From CAINEC01 sp046303115 (GTDB lineage: Bacteria > Bacteroidota > Bacteroidia > AKYH767-A > OLB10), in the NCBI GenBank assembly GCA_046303115.1, contig JBKCGZ010000008.1, positions 1 to 48,594 on the forward strand: a stretch of DNA of 48,594 nt. Direction: 5' to 3'. The notes under the pieces were generated by a model. It searched no databases. It had not been told where the DNA came from and saw nothing but the letters and a program-made list of their open reading frames with translations. Made by a program: the position numbers and the translations under genes. Position 1 is the stretch's first letter. Every line of letters starts with the position of its first letter. Shown here piece by piece: positions 34,766 to 42,600 of this stretch.

Positions 34766-35347
34766 ATGAAGGTAGTTAAATTATTATTAGCAACTAACAA
34801 TGCAAAGAAAGTCGAGGAAATACGAAAAATATTGCCTTCTGGTTTCGAATTATTAACATTAAAAGATATTGGTTTTTCAGAGGAAATACCAGAAACTACA
34901 AATACAATTGTAGGTAATTCAAGTCAAAAAGCCTGGTTTGTTTTTAATCGAACAGGATTAAATTGCCTTTCTGATGATAGCGGACTTGAAATAAAAGCCC
35001 TTGGTGGACGACCTGGGGTGGATAGTGCTCACTACGCAGGTATGCCTCCTGACAATCTAAAAAATATCGATTTAGTTTTGAAGGAGATGGATGGATTGCA
35101 AGAGAGGGATGCTCGCTTTGTAACGGTGATGACATTGATATTAGATGGGAATGAGCATCAATTTGAAGGTGAAATAAGTGGAGCAATAACTAAATCCCCG
35201 ATTGGATCCAATGGTTTTGGATACGATCCGATTTTTATTCCGGTAGGATTTGAAACCACCTTTGCGCAGATGGAGGCAGTAGATAAAAACCTGATTTCTC
35301 ATCGAGCAAAAGCATTGGAAAAGTTGAAAGATTTTTTCGCTAGTTAA
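34766..35347 (+). CDS. rdgB: dITP/XTP pyrophosphatase (RdgB/HAM1 family)
   Basis: A 193-residue house-cleaning enzyme that hydrolyses non-canonical purine triphosphates (XTP, dITP, ITP) to the monophosphate and pyrophosphate. The N-terminal motif LLATNNAKKVEEI, the SDDSGLEI metal-binding motif near residue 71, the GRPGVDSA segment, GSNGFGYDPIF for substrate binding and the SHRAKAL end are all present. Length is typical. Its start codon is only 31 bases from the start codon of the divergent PKD gene, so its promoter must be in that gap or in the PKD coding region; no consensus -7 element is seen. Confidence 0.96.
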   Translation: MKVVKLLLATNNAKKVEEIRKILPSGFELLTLKDIGFSEEIPETTNTIVGNSSQKAWFVFNRTGLNCLSDDSGLEIKALGGRPGVDSAHYAGMPPDNLKNIDLVLKEMDGLQERDARFVTVMTLILDGNEHQFEGEISGAITKSPIGSNGFGYDPIFIPVGFETTFAQMEAVDKNLISHRAKALEKLKDFFAS

Positions 35348-35391
35348 GCATGATTAAATTGTTCATAATTGTGGAATAATTCATTGCTGAA

Positions 35392-35424
35392 TTGCCAATT
35401 GAAAAAATAGATTTGATAAATTTG
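35392..35424 (+). promoter_or_regulatory. Putative promoter abutting the tandem ligase start
   Basis: TTG at 35392-35394 and TAAATTTG at 35417-35424 are 22 bases apart, in line with the Bacteroidota promoter pattern. The expected transcript start, about 5-7 bases past the -7 element, falls at or next to the ATG at 35430. The mRNA may therefore be leaderless or nearly so. The DNA is AT-rich, so a chance match is possible. Confidence 0.45.
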
Positions 35425-35429
35425 TGACA

Positions 35430-38135
35430 ATGGAAAAAATCAGAGTAGGAGTTGTATTTGGTGGTACATCACGCGAACGTGAAGTTTCATTTGCGGGTGG
35501 TCGTACAGTTTATGACAATTTAAATAAATCGCTGTTTGAGGCTGTCCCATTGTTTGTGGATAGTTTCGGTAATATTATATTGCTCGAATGGGAGTATGTA
35601 TACAAGGGAAGTATTCGTGATTTTTATCCTCCCGCTTTGCATATACCTCATTCATCTAATGGATTTCAGATTTATGCTGAAAGCCTTGGAGAGTTAGATA
35701 AAGATGCTCAATCTGACTTAGTAAATAAATTGGGAAAGGTTTTAAATATTTCCGATTTAAAAGAATTAATTGATGTTGCGTTTTTGTGTTTGCATGGAAG
35801 TGATGGAGAAGATGGTCGCATACAAGGATTGTTAGAGTACTTAAGAATTCCTTATACAGGTTCAGGTATTTTATCATCAGCGGTGGGAATGAATAAGTCT
35901 ATTCAAAAGGCTTTAATGAAGGATGCCGGATTTGATGTTCCAAAATATTTCTCAATTGACAGAAATCAATGGATGAATACAGAAAATCATTCATCTTGTT
36001 TTCGTGAGGCTTTGGATGCTGTAGGAATTCCTTATGTTGTAAAGGCCGCGAATCAAGGGTCCTCGATTGGTATTTCAGTAAATGATAATAATTCATTCGA
36101 TCAGTTTTATCTTGCTGTAAACAAGGCTTTTTTTATTCGCGAGATAAAACGAGTTGATTGGGAATTGTTAAATTTTCATAGTAAGGTAGATTATGTTCGT
36201 GAGCTTTGCGATATACGCGAAGGCGTTGGATTGCCTGTTAAAATTTCATCGCGAATAATTTATCATCCTGAAGAGCTGTTGTCGATAATTATTGACTTGT
36301 TTACTAGTGGTGATGATTTAGTTCGAATAGTGGGTGTCGAAGGAGAATCACAGGTTTTATTGGAGTCGTTCATAGAGGGTAAAGAGTTTTCTTGCATTGT
36401 GGTGGAAGATATGAATGGATTGCCAGTAGCTTTACCTCCAACAGAAATTCGAAAAGGGAAGGAGTTGTTTGATTATCGTTCGAAATATCTTCCTGGATTA
36501 TCTAGAAAGATAACGCCAATTCAAATTGACAATGACTACATTAATTTTATAAGAACGGAGTGCGAGCGTTTATTTAAGTCTTTAAATTTTAATGTGTACG
36601 CACGTATCGATGGATTCATAACTTCTGAAGGAAAAGTTTTTCTAAATGATCCGAACACTACGTCGGGTATGATGCCAAGTTCTTTCTTTTTTCATCAAGC
36701 TGCTGAAATAGGATTGAATCCTTCTCAGTTTATTACCTATATTATTTATGCTTCGTTAAGATCAAGAGTTTCTGATTTTAAATCATATGATAAATTGCCA
36801 TTATTGCTTAATGATTTGAAAGATTCATTAAGCAATTCCAATGCAGGAAAGTCAAAGAAATTAAGAGCAGCCGTAGTACTTGGTGGCTATTCTTCTGAAA
36901 GACATATATCAGTGGAAAGTGGAAGAAATGTTTATGAAAAATTATCATCGAGTGATAAGTACGAAGCGTTCCCTGTTTTCTTAACCGGATCTTCGGATAA
37001 TCATCTGTTATATACATTGCCTATCAACGCACTTTTAAAAGATAATGCAGATGATATCAAGGAGAAAATTGATCATTATGAAGTACATCCGATAGTAAAT
37101 GATATCATACAAAAGGCAAGTACAATTACGAATCAGTTTTCTTCATCGAGGAGTTTGCAAAAACCTAAACAGATAAGTTATGCTAATTTAGCTGAAATGG
37201 CTGATGTAGTATTTATAGCATTGCATGGTAGACCAGGTGAAGATGGTTCCGTTCAAAAAGAACTGGATAAACTTAATGTTCCTTATAATGGATCAGGACC
37301 CGCATCTTCTGAAGTGACGATCGATAAATATCAGACGAACGAAATTCTACTTCAGCATGGATTTCATGTAGCGAAACATGAAGTGGTAAGCAGAACGGAC
37401 TATGAATTAAATGAGGAGGGATTTTATGGTAGCATACTTAATAATTTTTTGTTCCCATTTATTGCAAAGCCAGTTGATGATGGCTGTAGCTCTGCAGTAA
37501 AAATTCTTCGTTCGATTGAAGATCTGAAAGCATTTTGTCAATTGATTTTTAGGGATACTATCGAGCTAAACCCGAATGCTGCAAATCAATTAAAAATAAA
37601 AGCGAAAGAAGAATTTCCAATCAAGAAGAATTTCTTGATAGAGTCTTTAATAACAGCAAATGGTGCTGAACATTTTTTAGAGATTACTGGTGGAATGCTC
37701 ACCTATTATAATGACAAAGGTGAATTGACTTATGAAGTATTCGAAGCTTCTGAAGCATTGTCGGAAGGCGACGTACTTTCGCTAGAAGAGAAGTTTCTTG
37801 CTGGTCAAGGGCAAAATATAACACCTGCAAGATATTCACAGTTGCCATCGGAGAATCAGAAAATATCTAATGCAGTTAAGAAAGAATTAGGCAAGGCCGC
37901 ACGTCTTCTGAAAATTGAAGGTTACGCTAGGATTGATGCTTTCGTAAGAATATTTAATTCGGATAAAGTAGAGGTGATATTTATCGAGGTGAATTCTTTA
38001 CCTGGTATGACACCTGCAACCTGCATTTTTCATCAGGCTGCTATTGCTAAATATAAGCCGCTTGATTTTATTGATAAGATTTTAAGTTATGGGATTAATC
38101 GAAAGGAAAAGCAATCGCATAGTATTTTAAATTAA
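35430..38135 (+). CDS. Tandem double D-alanine--D-alanine ligase-like protein
   Basis: A 901-residue protein made of two Ddl-like halves (about 1-455 and 475-890); single Ddl enzymes are 300-370 residues. Half 1 has GGTSREREVS (11-20), LHGSDGEDG (121-129), GSSIGIS (210-216), FDYRSKY (347-353) and ARIDGF, but NDPNTTSGM (406-414) where Ddl has EVNTLPGM. Half 2 has GGYSSERHIS (485-494), LHGRPGEDG (599-607), a canonical IEVNSLPGMT (852-861), but LEEKF in place of the DYxxKY loop. A roughly 60-residue insertion (about 240-300) lies in half 1. The ATG at 35430 is chosen; a GTG at 35424 would add two residues but lies in the putative -7 element. Adjacent PASTA and rluD genes suggest it occupies the normal ddl locus. 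It should supply D-Ala-D-Ala for peptidoglycan; how the two halves share the work is unknown. Confidence 0.88.
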   Translation: MEKIRVGVVFGGTSREREVSFAGGRTVYDNLNKSLFEAVPLFVDSFGNIILLEWEYVYKGSIRDFYPPALHIPHSSNGFQIYAESLGELDKDAQSDLVNKLGKVLNISDLKELIDVAFLCLHGSDGEDGRIQGLLEYLRIPYTGSGILSSAVGMNKSIQKALMKDAGFDVPKYFSIDRNQWMNTENHSSCFREALDAVGIPYVVKAANQGSSIGISVNDNNSFDQFYLAVNKAFFIREIKRVDWELLNFHSKVDYVRELCDIREGVGLPVKISSRIIYHPEELLSIIIDLFTSGDDLVRIVGVEGESQVLLESFIEGKEFSCIVVEDMNGLPVALPPTEIRKGKELFDYRSKYLPGLSRKITPIQIDNDYINFIRTECERLFKSLNFNVYARIDGFITSEGKVFLNDPNTTSGMMPSSFFFHQAAEIGLNPSQFITYIIYASLRSRVSDFKSYDKLPLLLNDLKDSLSNSNAGKSKKLRAAVVLGGYSSERHISVESGRNVYEKLSSSDKYEAFPVFLTGSSDNHLLYTLPINALLKDNADDIKEKIDHYEVHPIVNDIIQKASTITNQFSSSRSLQKPKQISYANLAEMADVVFIALHGRPGEDGSVQKELDKLNVPYNGSGPASSEVTIDKYQTNEILLQHGFHVAKHEVVSRTDYELNEEGFYGSILNNFLFPFIAKPVDDGCSSAVKILRSIEDLKAFCQLIFRDTIELNPNAANQLKIKAKEEFPIKKNFLIESLITANGAEHFLEITGGMLTYYNDKGELTYEVFEASEALSEGDVLSLEEKFLAGQGQNITPARYSQLPSENQKISNAVKKELGKAARLLKIEGYARIDAFVRIFNSDKVEVIFIEVNSLPGMTPATCIFHQAAIAKYKPLDFIDKILSYGINRKEKQSHSILN

Positions 38136-38140
38136 AAAAA

Positions 38141-38926
38141 ATGACTGACAAAGTATCCAAAAGTAAGATCTTTCTTCATCTAGTTGTCTCCACAGTAACT
38201 ATGATAATCATTGTATTCACAATGGTGAGTTGGTTAGGTTCCTACACCAATCATGGGGAAACGGTAACTGTCCCAAATATTAAAGGAATGAAGTATGCTG
38301 AACTTGAGGAATATTTGGAAAACAAAAATCTGGAGATAAAAATATCAGATTCATCTATGTTTCTTCTTGATAAAGGGCCAGGTGTAGTCATCGAACAAGA
38401 TCCTAGTCCAAATGAACAAGTGAAAGAAGGAAGAACAATTTATGTTAGTATAACTCGAACAGTTCCACCACAAGTTAAAATGCCTAATTTAATTGATGTT
38501 TCTCAAAGGCAGGCAGAAGCAATTTTATTTTCTTATGGATTACGTTTAGGAAGCATGATTTATAAGCCAGACTTAGCAAAAGGTGCAATTTTAGAGATGT
38601 CTTGCAATGGAAAGCAACTCAAAGCCGGCCAACCAATTTCAAAAGGGTCTAGAATAGATTTAGTTTTAGGAGATGGTATAGGAATTACCGATGTCGCAGT
38701 TCCTAATTTGCTAAATCTTTCACTCGAAGAAGCAGTTTTTGTTTTAAAAGGTTCAGCATTGAATGTTGGTGAGGTTTTTTACCCGCCTGGAAAATTAGAT
38801 TCGGTAAACTTCTTCGTAGTAGAGCAAATGCCAATGCCAGGTGATTCTGTGTTCATGAAACAAGGAGAATCCGTTAGTCTTAGGGTAGTGTTTCAAAATA
38901 AAACCGAACGACGATATGAATATTAA
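38141..38926 (+). CDS. PASTA-domain membrane protein
   Basis: A 261-residue bitopic protein. A short cytoplasmic start is followed by one transmembrane helix (about 10-32) and three PASTA domains outside (about 41-107, 112-177 and 184-251), recognisable from VPNIKGM, MPNLIDVS and VPNLLNLS starts. PASTA domains bind peptidoglycan or muropeptides, or mediate dimerisation, in PBPs and Stk kinases. No kinase or transpeptidase domain is attached here. It sits 5 bases after the ligase gene and overlaps the next gene by 11 bases, so it is made with the D-Ala-D-Ala ligase. A role in monitoring or anchoring the cell wall is inferred. Confidence 0.9.
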   Translation: MTDKVSKSKIFLHLVVSTVTMIIIVFTMVSWLGSYTNHGETVTVPNIKGMKYAELEEYLENKNLEIKISDSSMFLLDKGPGVVIEQDPSPNEQVKEGRTIYVSITRTVPPQVKMPNLIDVSQRQAEAILFSYGLRLGSMIYKPDLAKGAILEMSCNGKQLKAGQPISKGSRIDLVLGDGIGITDVAVPNLLNLSLEEAVFVLKGSALNVGEVFYPPGKLDSVNFFVVEQMPMPGDSVFMKQGESVSLRVVFQNKTERRYEY

Positions 38927-40799
38927 AACAAAATTATTTTTTATTTTATTGTTGTTTCATTTGAGCGTATTTGCGCAGCAAGAAGTTATAATTCCTTTGA
39001 AGTACAATAAAGCGCTTCAGCATTCAACTAATATTTTTTTAAAGCGAAGCGCAGTAATAAATTTAGACTTACCCTTCATCGATGATTTTTCGAATAATTC
39101 TCAATATCCCGATCAGACAAAATGGTTAGATCAAAAAGTTTACGTCAATAGGAATTTCGGATTAAATGCGTACTCGATAGGAGTAGCTTCTTTTGATGGA
39201 CTAAACGAACAAGGTAACCCATATAATAATTCTTTTGCTAATGCGCAGGGTGGTTGTGATACCTTGACCAGTTTTCCTATTAATTTATATACAAAGCCTA
39301 ACGGCGGTGGTAATTATAGCCTGTCGGATAGTATTGTATTAAGTTTCTATTATGAAAAGAAAGGCTTAGGCGATGCGCCTGAAATTTCAGATTCATTGAT
39401 ACTGGATTTTTACAATCCTACATCAAATACGTGGTCAAGGCAGTGGGGTGTTGGTGGTGGTGTTACTGGAGGACAGGATACGATATTTAACTTGGTAAAT
39501 ATTACGATAGGCAATTCAGTTTATTATCAAGATGGATTTCAATTCAGATTTCGTTCTTATGGAGCTCAAACAGGTAATCTTGACATATGGCATTTAGATT
39601 ATGTGCGTTTGCGCGCAGCGTATAATTCTGTAACTGGACAATTAGATACTTTATTGAGAGACGTGGCATTTACAAAGCCTATCGGTTCTTTATTAAACGG
39701 ATACACTTCCATTCCTTGGGATCATTTTAAAACGTTGTCGACAGTAGACCAACAACTCTTAATAAATGATTCACTGACTGTCAACTATAGAATTAATGAT
39801 GATTCTCCAAATGATGTAGGGTTTAACACGAGGATTTTCGATTATACAGGTGCCTATGTATCTGGTTTCGGACAAACAAATGGGAATATCTTTCCTAATC
39901 GTCCTAATAATATAAACTTGGCATATACATCGCCGTTAGATTCTATTTTTCCATTGACTCCTTCAATTACTGATGATAGCACCTACTTTATGGTGAAGTC
40001 TTATTTCTCTAATTCGGCATCGTTCACGGGTGTTCGTGCGAATGATACCGTTTACTATAAGCAAGAGTTTTATAATTACTATAGTTATGATGATGGAAGT
40101 GCTGAAGTCGCTTATGATTTGATTAACGCAGCCAATGGTAAGCTTGCAATGAAGTTTAATATTTTAAAGCCAGATACATTACGAGCGATTAGGTTCTATT
40201 TCACTCAGCAAGGTACAAATGTTTCCAATAATCTTTTTACAATTAAAGTTTGGAGTAGTCTGAGTCCCGAAACTGTTTTGTATCAAGAGTCTGGGCAAAA
40301 ACCAACTTATATCAATGAGATTAATGGGTATAGCACATATGTGCTTGATCAAATCGTTCCGGTAAGCGGGATAATTTATATCGGATTTCAGCAAATATTG
40401 CCTGATGGATTGCATTTGGGATTTGATAGAAATACTACGTCAAATGCTAATATGTTTTATAATATTGGTGGATCATGGAATAATGTAGGTGTCGCGAATG
40501 GAACATTTATGATTCGTCCTGTGATGGGCGACACTAATTTGTTTGCAGGTATTCAGGATATGGAAATGAACGCGCAAGTTGTTGTTTATCCAAATCCAAC
40601 AAATGGAATAATTAATATAAAATCAAGTGGAAGTTTTAATCCACATACAATAGAGCTTTATAGTATTGAAGGATTGTTGATTGAAAAAAGAGATTATTCC
40701 TCAATAATTGATTACTCAGAGTTAAGTGCAGGAATTTATCTTTTAAAAGTAATTTCTGATAATGGTGTTTTAACCAAAAAAATTACAATACAAAACTAA
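38916..40799 (+). CDS. Secreted protein with T9SS type A sorting domain
   Basis: A 627-residue protein with a signal peptide (KLFFILLLFHLSVFA, cleavage before QQEV). Early motifs FIDDFS and VASFDGLNEQGNPY are ones I have seen in a group of conserved Bacteroidota T9SS proteins of unknown function. The middle region looks like beta-sandwich, with no assigned enzyme motif. The C-terminal 75 residues are a type A sorting domain (VVVYPNPTNGIINI, LSAGIYLLKV, final KKITIQN). The start codon lies inside the PASTA gene (11-base overlap) and the stop shares a base with the rluD start, so it is embedded in the cell-wall/rluD operon. The function is unknown. Confidence 0.87.
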   Translation: MNIKTKLFFILLLFHLSVFAQQEVIIPLKYNKALQHSTNIFLKRSAVINLDLPFIDDFSNNSQYPDQTKWLDQKVYVNRNFGLNAYSIGVASFDGLNEQGNPYNNSFANAQGGCDTLTSFPINLYTKPNGGGNYSLSDSIVLSFYYEKKGLGDAPEISDSLILDFYNPTSNTWSRQWGVGGGVTGGQDTIFNLVNITIGNSVYYQDGFQFRFRSYGAQTGNLDIWHLDYVRLRAAYNSVTGQLDTLLRDVAFTKPIGSLLNGYTSIPWDHFKTLSTVDQQLLINDSLTVNYRINDDSPNDVGFNTRIFDYTGAYVSGFGQTNGNIFPNRPNNINLAYTSPLDSIFPLTPSITDDSTYFMVKSYFSNSASFTGVRANDTVYYKQEFYNYYSYDDGSAEVAYDLINAANGKLAMKFNILKPDTLRAIRFYFTQQGTNVSNNLFTIKVWSSLSPETVLYQESGQKPTYINEINGYSTYVLDQIVPVSGIIYIGFQQILPDGLHLGFDRNTTSNANMFYNIGGSWNNVGVANGTFMIRPVMGDTNLFAGIQDMEMNAQVVVYPNPTNGIINIKSSGSFNPHTIELYSIEGLLIEKRDYSSIIDYSELSAGIYLLKVISDNGVLTKKITIQN

Positions 40800-41887
40800 T
40801 GATGGTGAACGATGATTTCGCGTCACTTGATAATTTAGACGATTCAGTTGCGGATAATATTGATCAGGAACAAGATGAATTATATGAGCATTTAAAGATT
40901 ATTGTAGACGCCAATCAAGGGCTATTGAGAATCGATAAGTTTTTACATAATCGCGTTCAGAACACATCTAGAAACAAAATACAGCAAGCAGCAGATGCCG
41001 GGTCTATTCTTGTTAATAATAAAGCTGTAAAATCTAATTATAAGGTAAAGCCTGGAGATGTTGTTTCGGTTGTGCTAACTCATCCACCAAGGGAGATTGA
41101 GCTTTATCCTGACAATATTCCACTTGATATTGTGTATGAAGATGAAGAACTTATTGTAATTAATAAGAAGCCAGGGATGGTTGTTCATCCGGCCTACGGA
41201 CATTACAGAGGTACTTTAATTAATGCCATTATATATCATCTTTTTCCAGAACTTGGCGATAAGCCGCTCACATCAGAATCTTTACGACCGGGCTTAGTCC
41301 ATCGTATTGACAAGGATACATCTGGGTTAATTGTACTTGCCAAGACAGAATTTTCATTGAATCATTTGGCAAATCAGTTTTTTGAGAGAACTATTAATAG
41401 AAGGTATCAGGCAATTGTATGGGGCAGTCCAAAGGAAGATCAAGGTACAATCACAGGGAATGTAGGAAGGAGTCTTGCCGATAGGAAAGTGATGAATGTC
41501 TTTCCTGATGGTGACTTTGGCAAGCACGCGGTAACGCATTATACTGTTCTTGAAAGGTTTAACTATATAACCTTAGTTGAATGTAAATTAGAAACGGGCA
41601 GAACGCATCAGATTAGGGTTCATATGAAGTATATTGGTCACCCACTTTTTAATGATGCTAATTATGGTGGGGATAGAATATTAAAAGGGACTGTAAATAA
41701 TAAGTACCGACAATTCGTTGAAAATTGTTTTGCGATTTTACCGCGTCAGGCATTGCATGCCAAATCATTGGGTTTTGTTCATCCGACGACAAAAAAGGAC
41801 ATGTATTTTGAAACGGAATTGCCGGAAGATATGCAAAAGGTGCTGGCAAAATGGCGGACCTATGTTGGCGGTCAGGAGCTAGAATAA
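40799..41887 (+). CDS. rluD: 23S rRNA pseudouridine synthase, RluD family
   Basis: A 362-residue RluA/RluD-family enzyme. Residues 42-95 form an S4 RNA-binding domain (LRIDKFLHNRV). The catalytic motif HRIDKDTSGL has the nucleophilic aspartate at D171, and GRTHQIRVH follows in the C-terminal half. RluD makes pseudouridines 1911, 1915 and 1917 in helix 69 of 23S rRNA. In this same window rlmH methylates pseudouridine 1915, the product of that reaction. The first 38 residues are acidic and extra. The ATG shares its A with the stop of the preceding gene, and a second ATG follows directly, so the start could be either. RluD versus RluA/RluC specificity is judged from the S4 domain and context. 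Confidence 0.9.
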   Translation: MMVNDDFASLDNLDDSVADNIDQEQDELYEHLKIIVDANQGLLRIDKFLHNRVQNTSRNKIQQAADAGSILVNNKAVKSNYKVKPGDVVSVVLTHPPREIELYPDNIPLDIVYEDEELIVINKKPGMVVHPAYGHYRGTLINAIIYHLFPELGDKPLTSESLRPGLVHRIDKDTSGLIVLAKTEFSLNHLANQFFERTINRRYQAIVWGSPKEDQGTITGNVGRSLADRKVMNVFPDGDFGKHAVTHYTVLERFNYITLVECKLETGRTHQIRVHMKYIGHPLFNDANYGGDRILKGTVNNKYRQFVENCFAILPRQALHAKSLGFVHPTTKKDMYFETELPEDMQKVLAKWRTYVGGQELE

Positions 41888-41902
41888 GTCCGTTTTTTGT
41901 GG

Positions 41903-41939
41903 AAAAATCAGATCAGTCGTTGTGATTTTTATTTTTTTT
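41903..41939 (+). terminator. Probable terminator after rluD
   Basis: AAAAATCA (41903-41910) pairs with TGATTTTT (41923-41930) around a 12-base loop, and a T-rich run (to 41939) follows. The stem is AT-rich and the loop long, so it is a weak intrinsic terminator, but it lies 16 bases past the rluD stop where one is expected before the ribosomal promoter. Confidence 0.45.
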
Positions 41940-42062
41940 CAGTGAAATATTTTTTTGACTTAATTAATTGACAATCAAAGCATATTTGTTATTGTTAGGG
42001 GTGTTGAACGAGCTGTAAATACCACAATATGACATCTTTTTAAAATTATTTAGTCGAATACC

Positions 42063-42092
42063 TTGCTTAAATGATTATGAATTGTATCTTTG
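42063..42092 (+). promoter_or_regulatory. Promoter of the rpsL ribosomal operon
   Basis: TTG at 42063-42065 and a perfect TATCTTTG at 42085-42092 with a 19-base spacer fit the Bacteroidota primary sigma consensus well. The transcript should start near 42097, about 63 bases upstream of the rpsL ATG. The predicted start coincides with a small hairpin (42097-42111). Confidence 0.75.
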
Positions 42093-42096
42093 CACT

Positions 42097-42111
42097 CCCC
42101 TTTTTTAGGGG
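42097..42111 (+). other. Possible 5'-terminal hairpin of the rpsL operon mRNA
   Basis: CCCCT (42097-42101) pairs with AGGGG (42107-42111) around a TTTTT loop. It begins at the predicted transcript start. A stem-loop at the very 5' end can protect an mRNA from decay or affect initial transcription; that role is inferred here. Confidence 0.4.
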
Positions 42112-42159
42112 TATAGTGTATTTATTAACAAACAATAAGAACCACAAAATACTGCCAGA

Positions 42160-42567
42160 ATGCCTACAATACAGCAGTTAGTAAGAAAAGGACGCGAGCA
42201 ACTCATAGATAAGAGTAAGTCGCCAGCATTAACTTCTTGTCCACAGCGAAGAGGAGTTTGCACACGTGTTTACACAACAACTCCAAAGAAGCCAAATTCG
42301 GCGATGCGTAAAGTTGCCCGTGTTCGTTTAACAAACGGATTTGAGGTAACTGCATACATCCCAGGAGAAGGACATAACTTGCAGGAACACTCGATTGTAA
42401 TGATTCGTGGTGGTCGTGTTAAGGATTTACCAGGTGTTCGTTATCACATCATTCGTGGTGCTTTAGATACAAGTGGTGTTGATGGAAGAAATCAACGTCG
42501 TTCTAAATACGGAACTAAGCGTCCAAAACCAGGTCAACCAGCAGCTGGAGCTAAGAAAAAGAAGTAA
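42160..42567 (+). CDS. rpsL: 30S ribosomal protein S12 (uS12)
   Basis: A 135-residue S12, the decoding-centre protein that checks codon-anticodon fit. The conserved core CPQRRGVCTRVYTTTPKKP and the GRVKDLPGVRYH loop are intact. Lysines 43 and 44 in the TPKKPNSA motif are the wild-type residues whose change gives streptomycin resistance in other bacteria, so no such resistance change is seen. The C-terminus has a basic tail (KRPKPGQPAAGAKKKK) slightly longer than in E. coli. First gene of the ribosomal operon; rpsG follows after 33 bases. Confidence 0.98.
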   Translation: MPTIQQLVRKGREQLIDKSKSPALTSCPQRRGVCTRVYTTTPKKPNSAMRKVARVRLTNGFEVTAYIPGEGHNLQEHSIVMIRGGRVKDLPGVRYHIIRGALDTSGVDGRNQRRSKYGTKRPKPGQPAAGAKKKK

Positions 42568-42600
42568 TTAACTATTAATTTAAAGTAGCGATATACTCCC

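Noticed and set aside
34735..34800. Longer start for the PKD protein at 34800
   Set aside because: It would put 22 polar residues before the signal peptide and overlap the rdgB coding region.
35424..35429. GTG start for the tandem ligase
   Set aside because: The ATG two codons later is the better start, and the GTG overlaps the putative -7 element.
41888..42159. A small gene or RNA gene in the longest gap
   Set aside because: No convincing reading frame or tRNA-like fold; the stretch is explained by a terminator, the promoter and the rpsL leader.
42213..42320. Streptomycin-resistance changes in rpsL
   Set aside because: The residues in the TPKKPNSA motif are the normal lysines.
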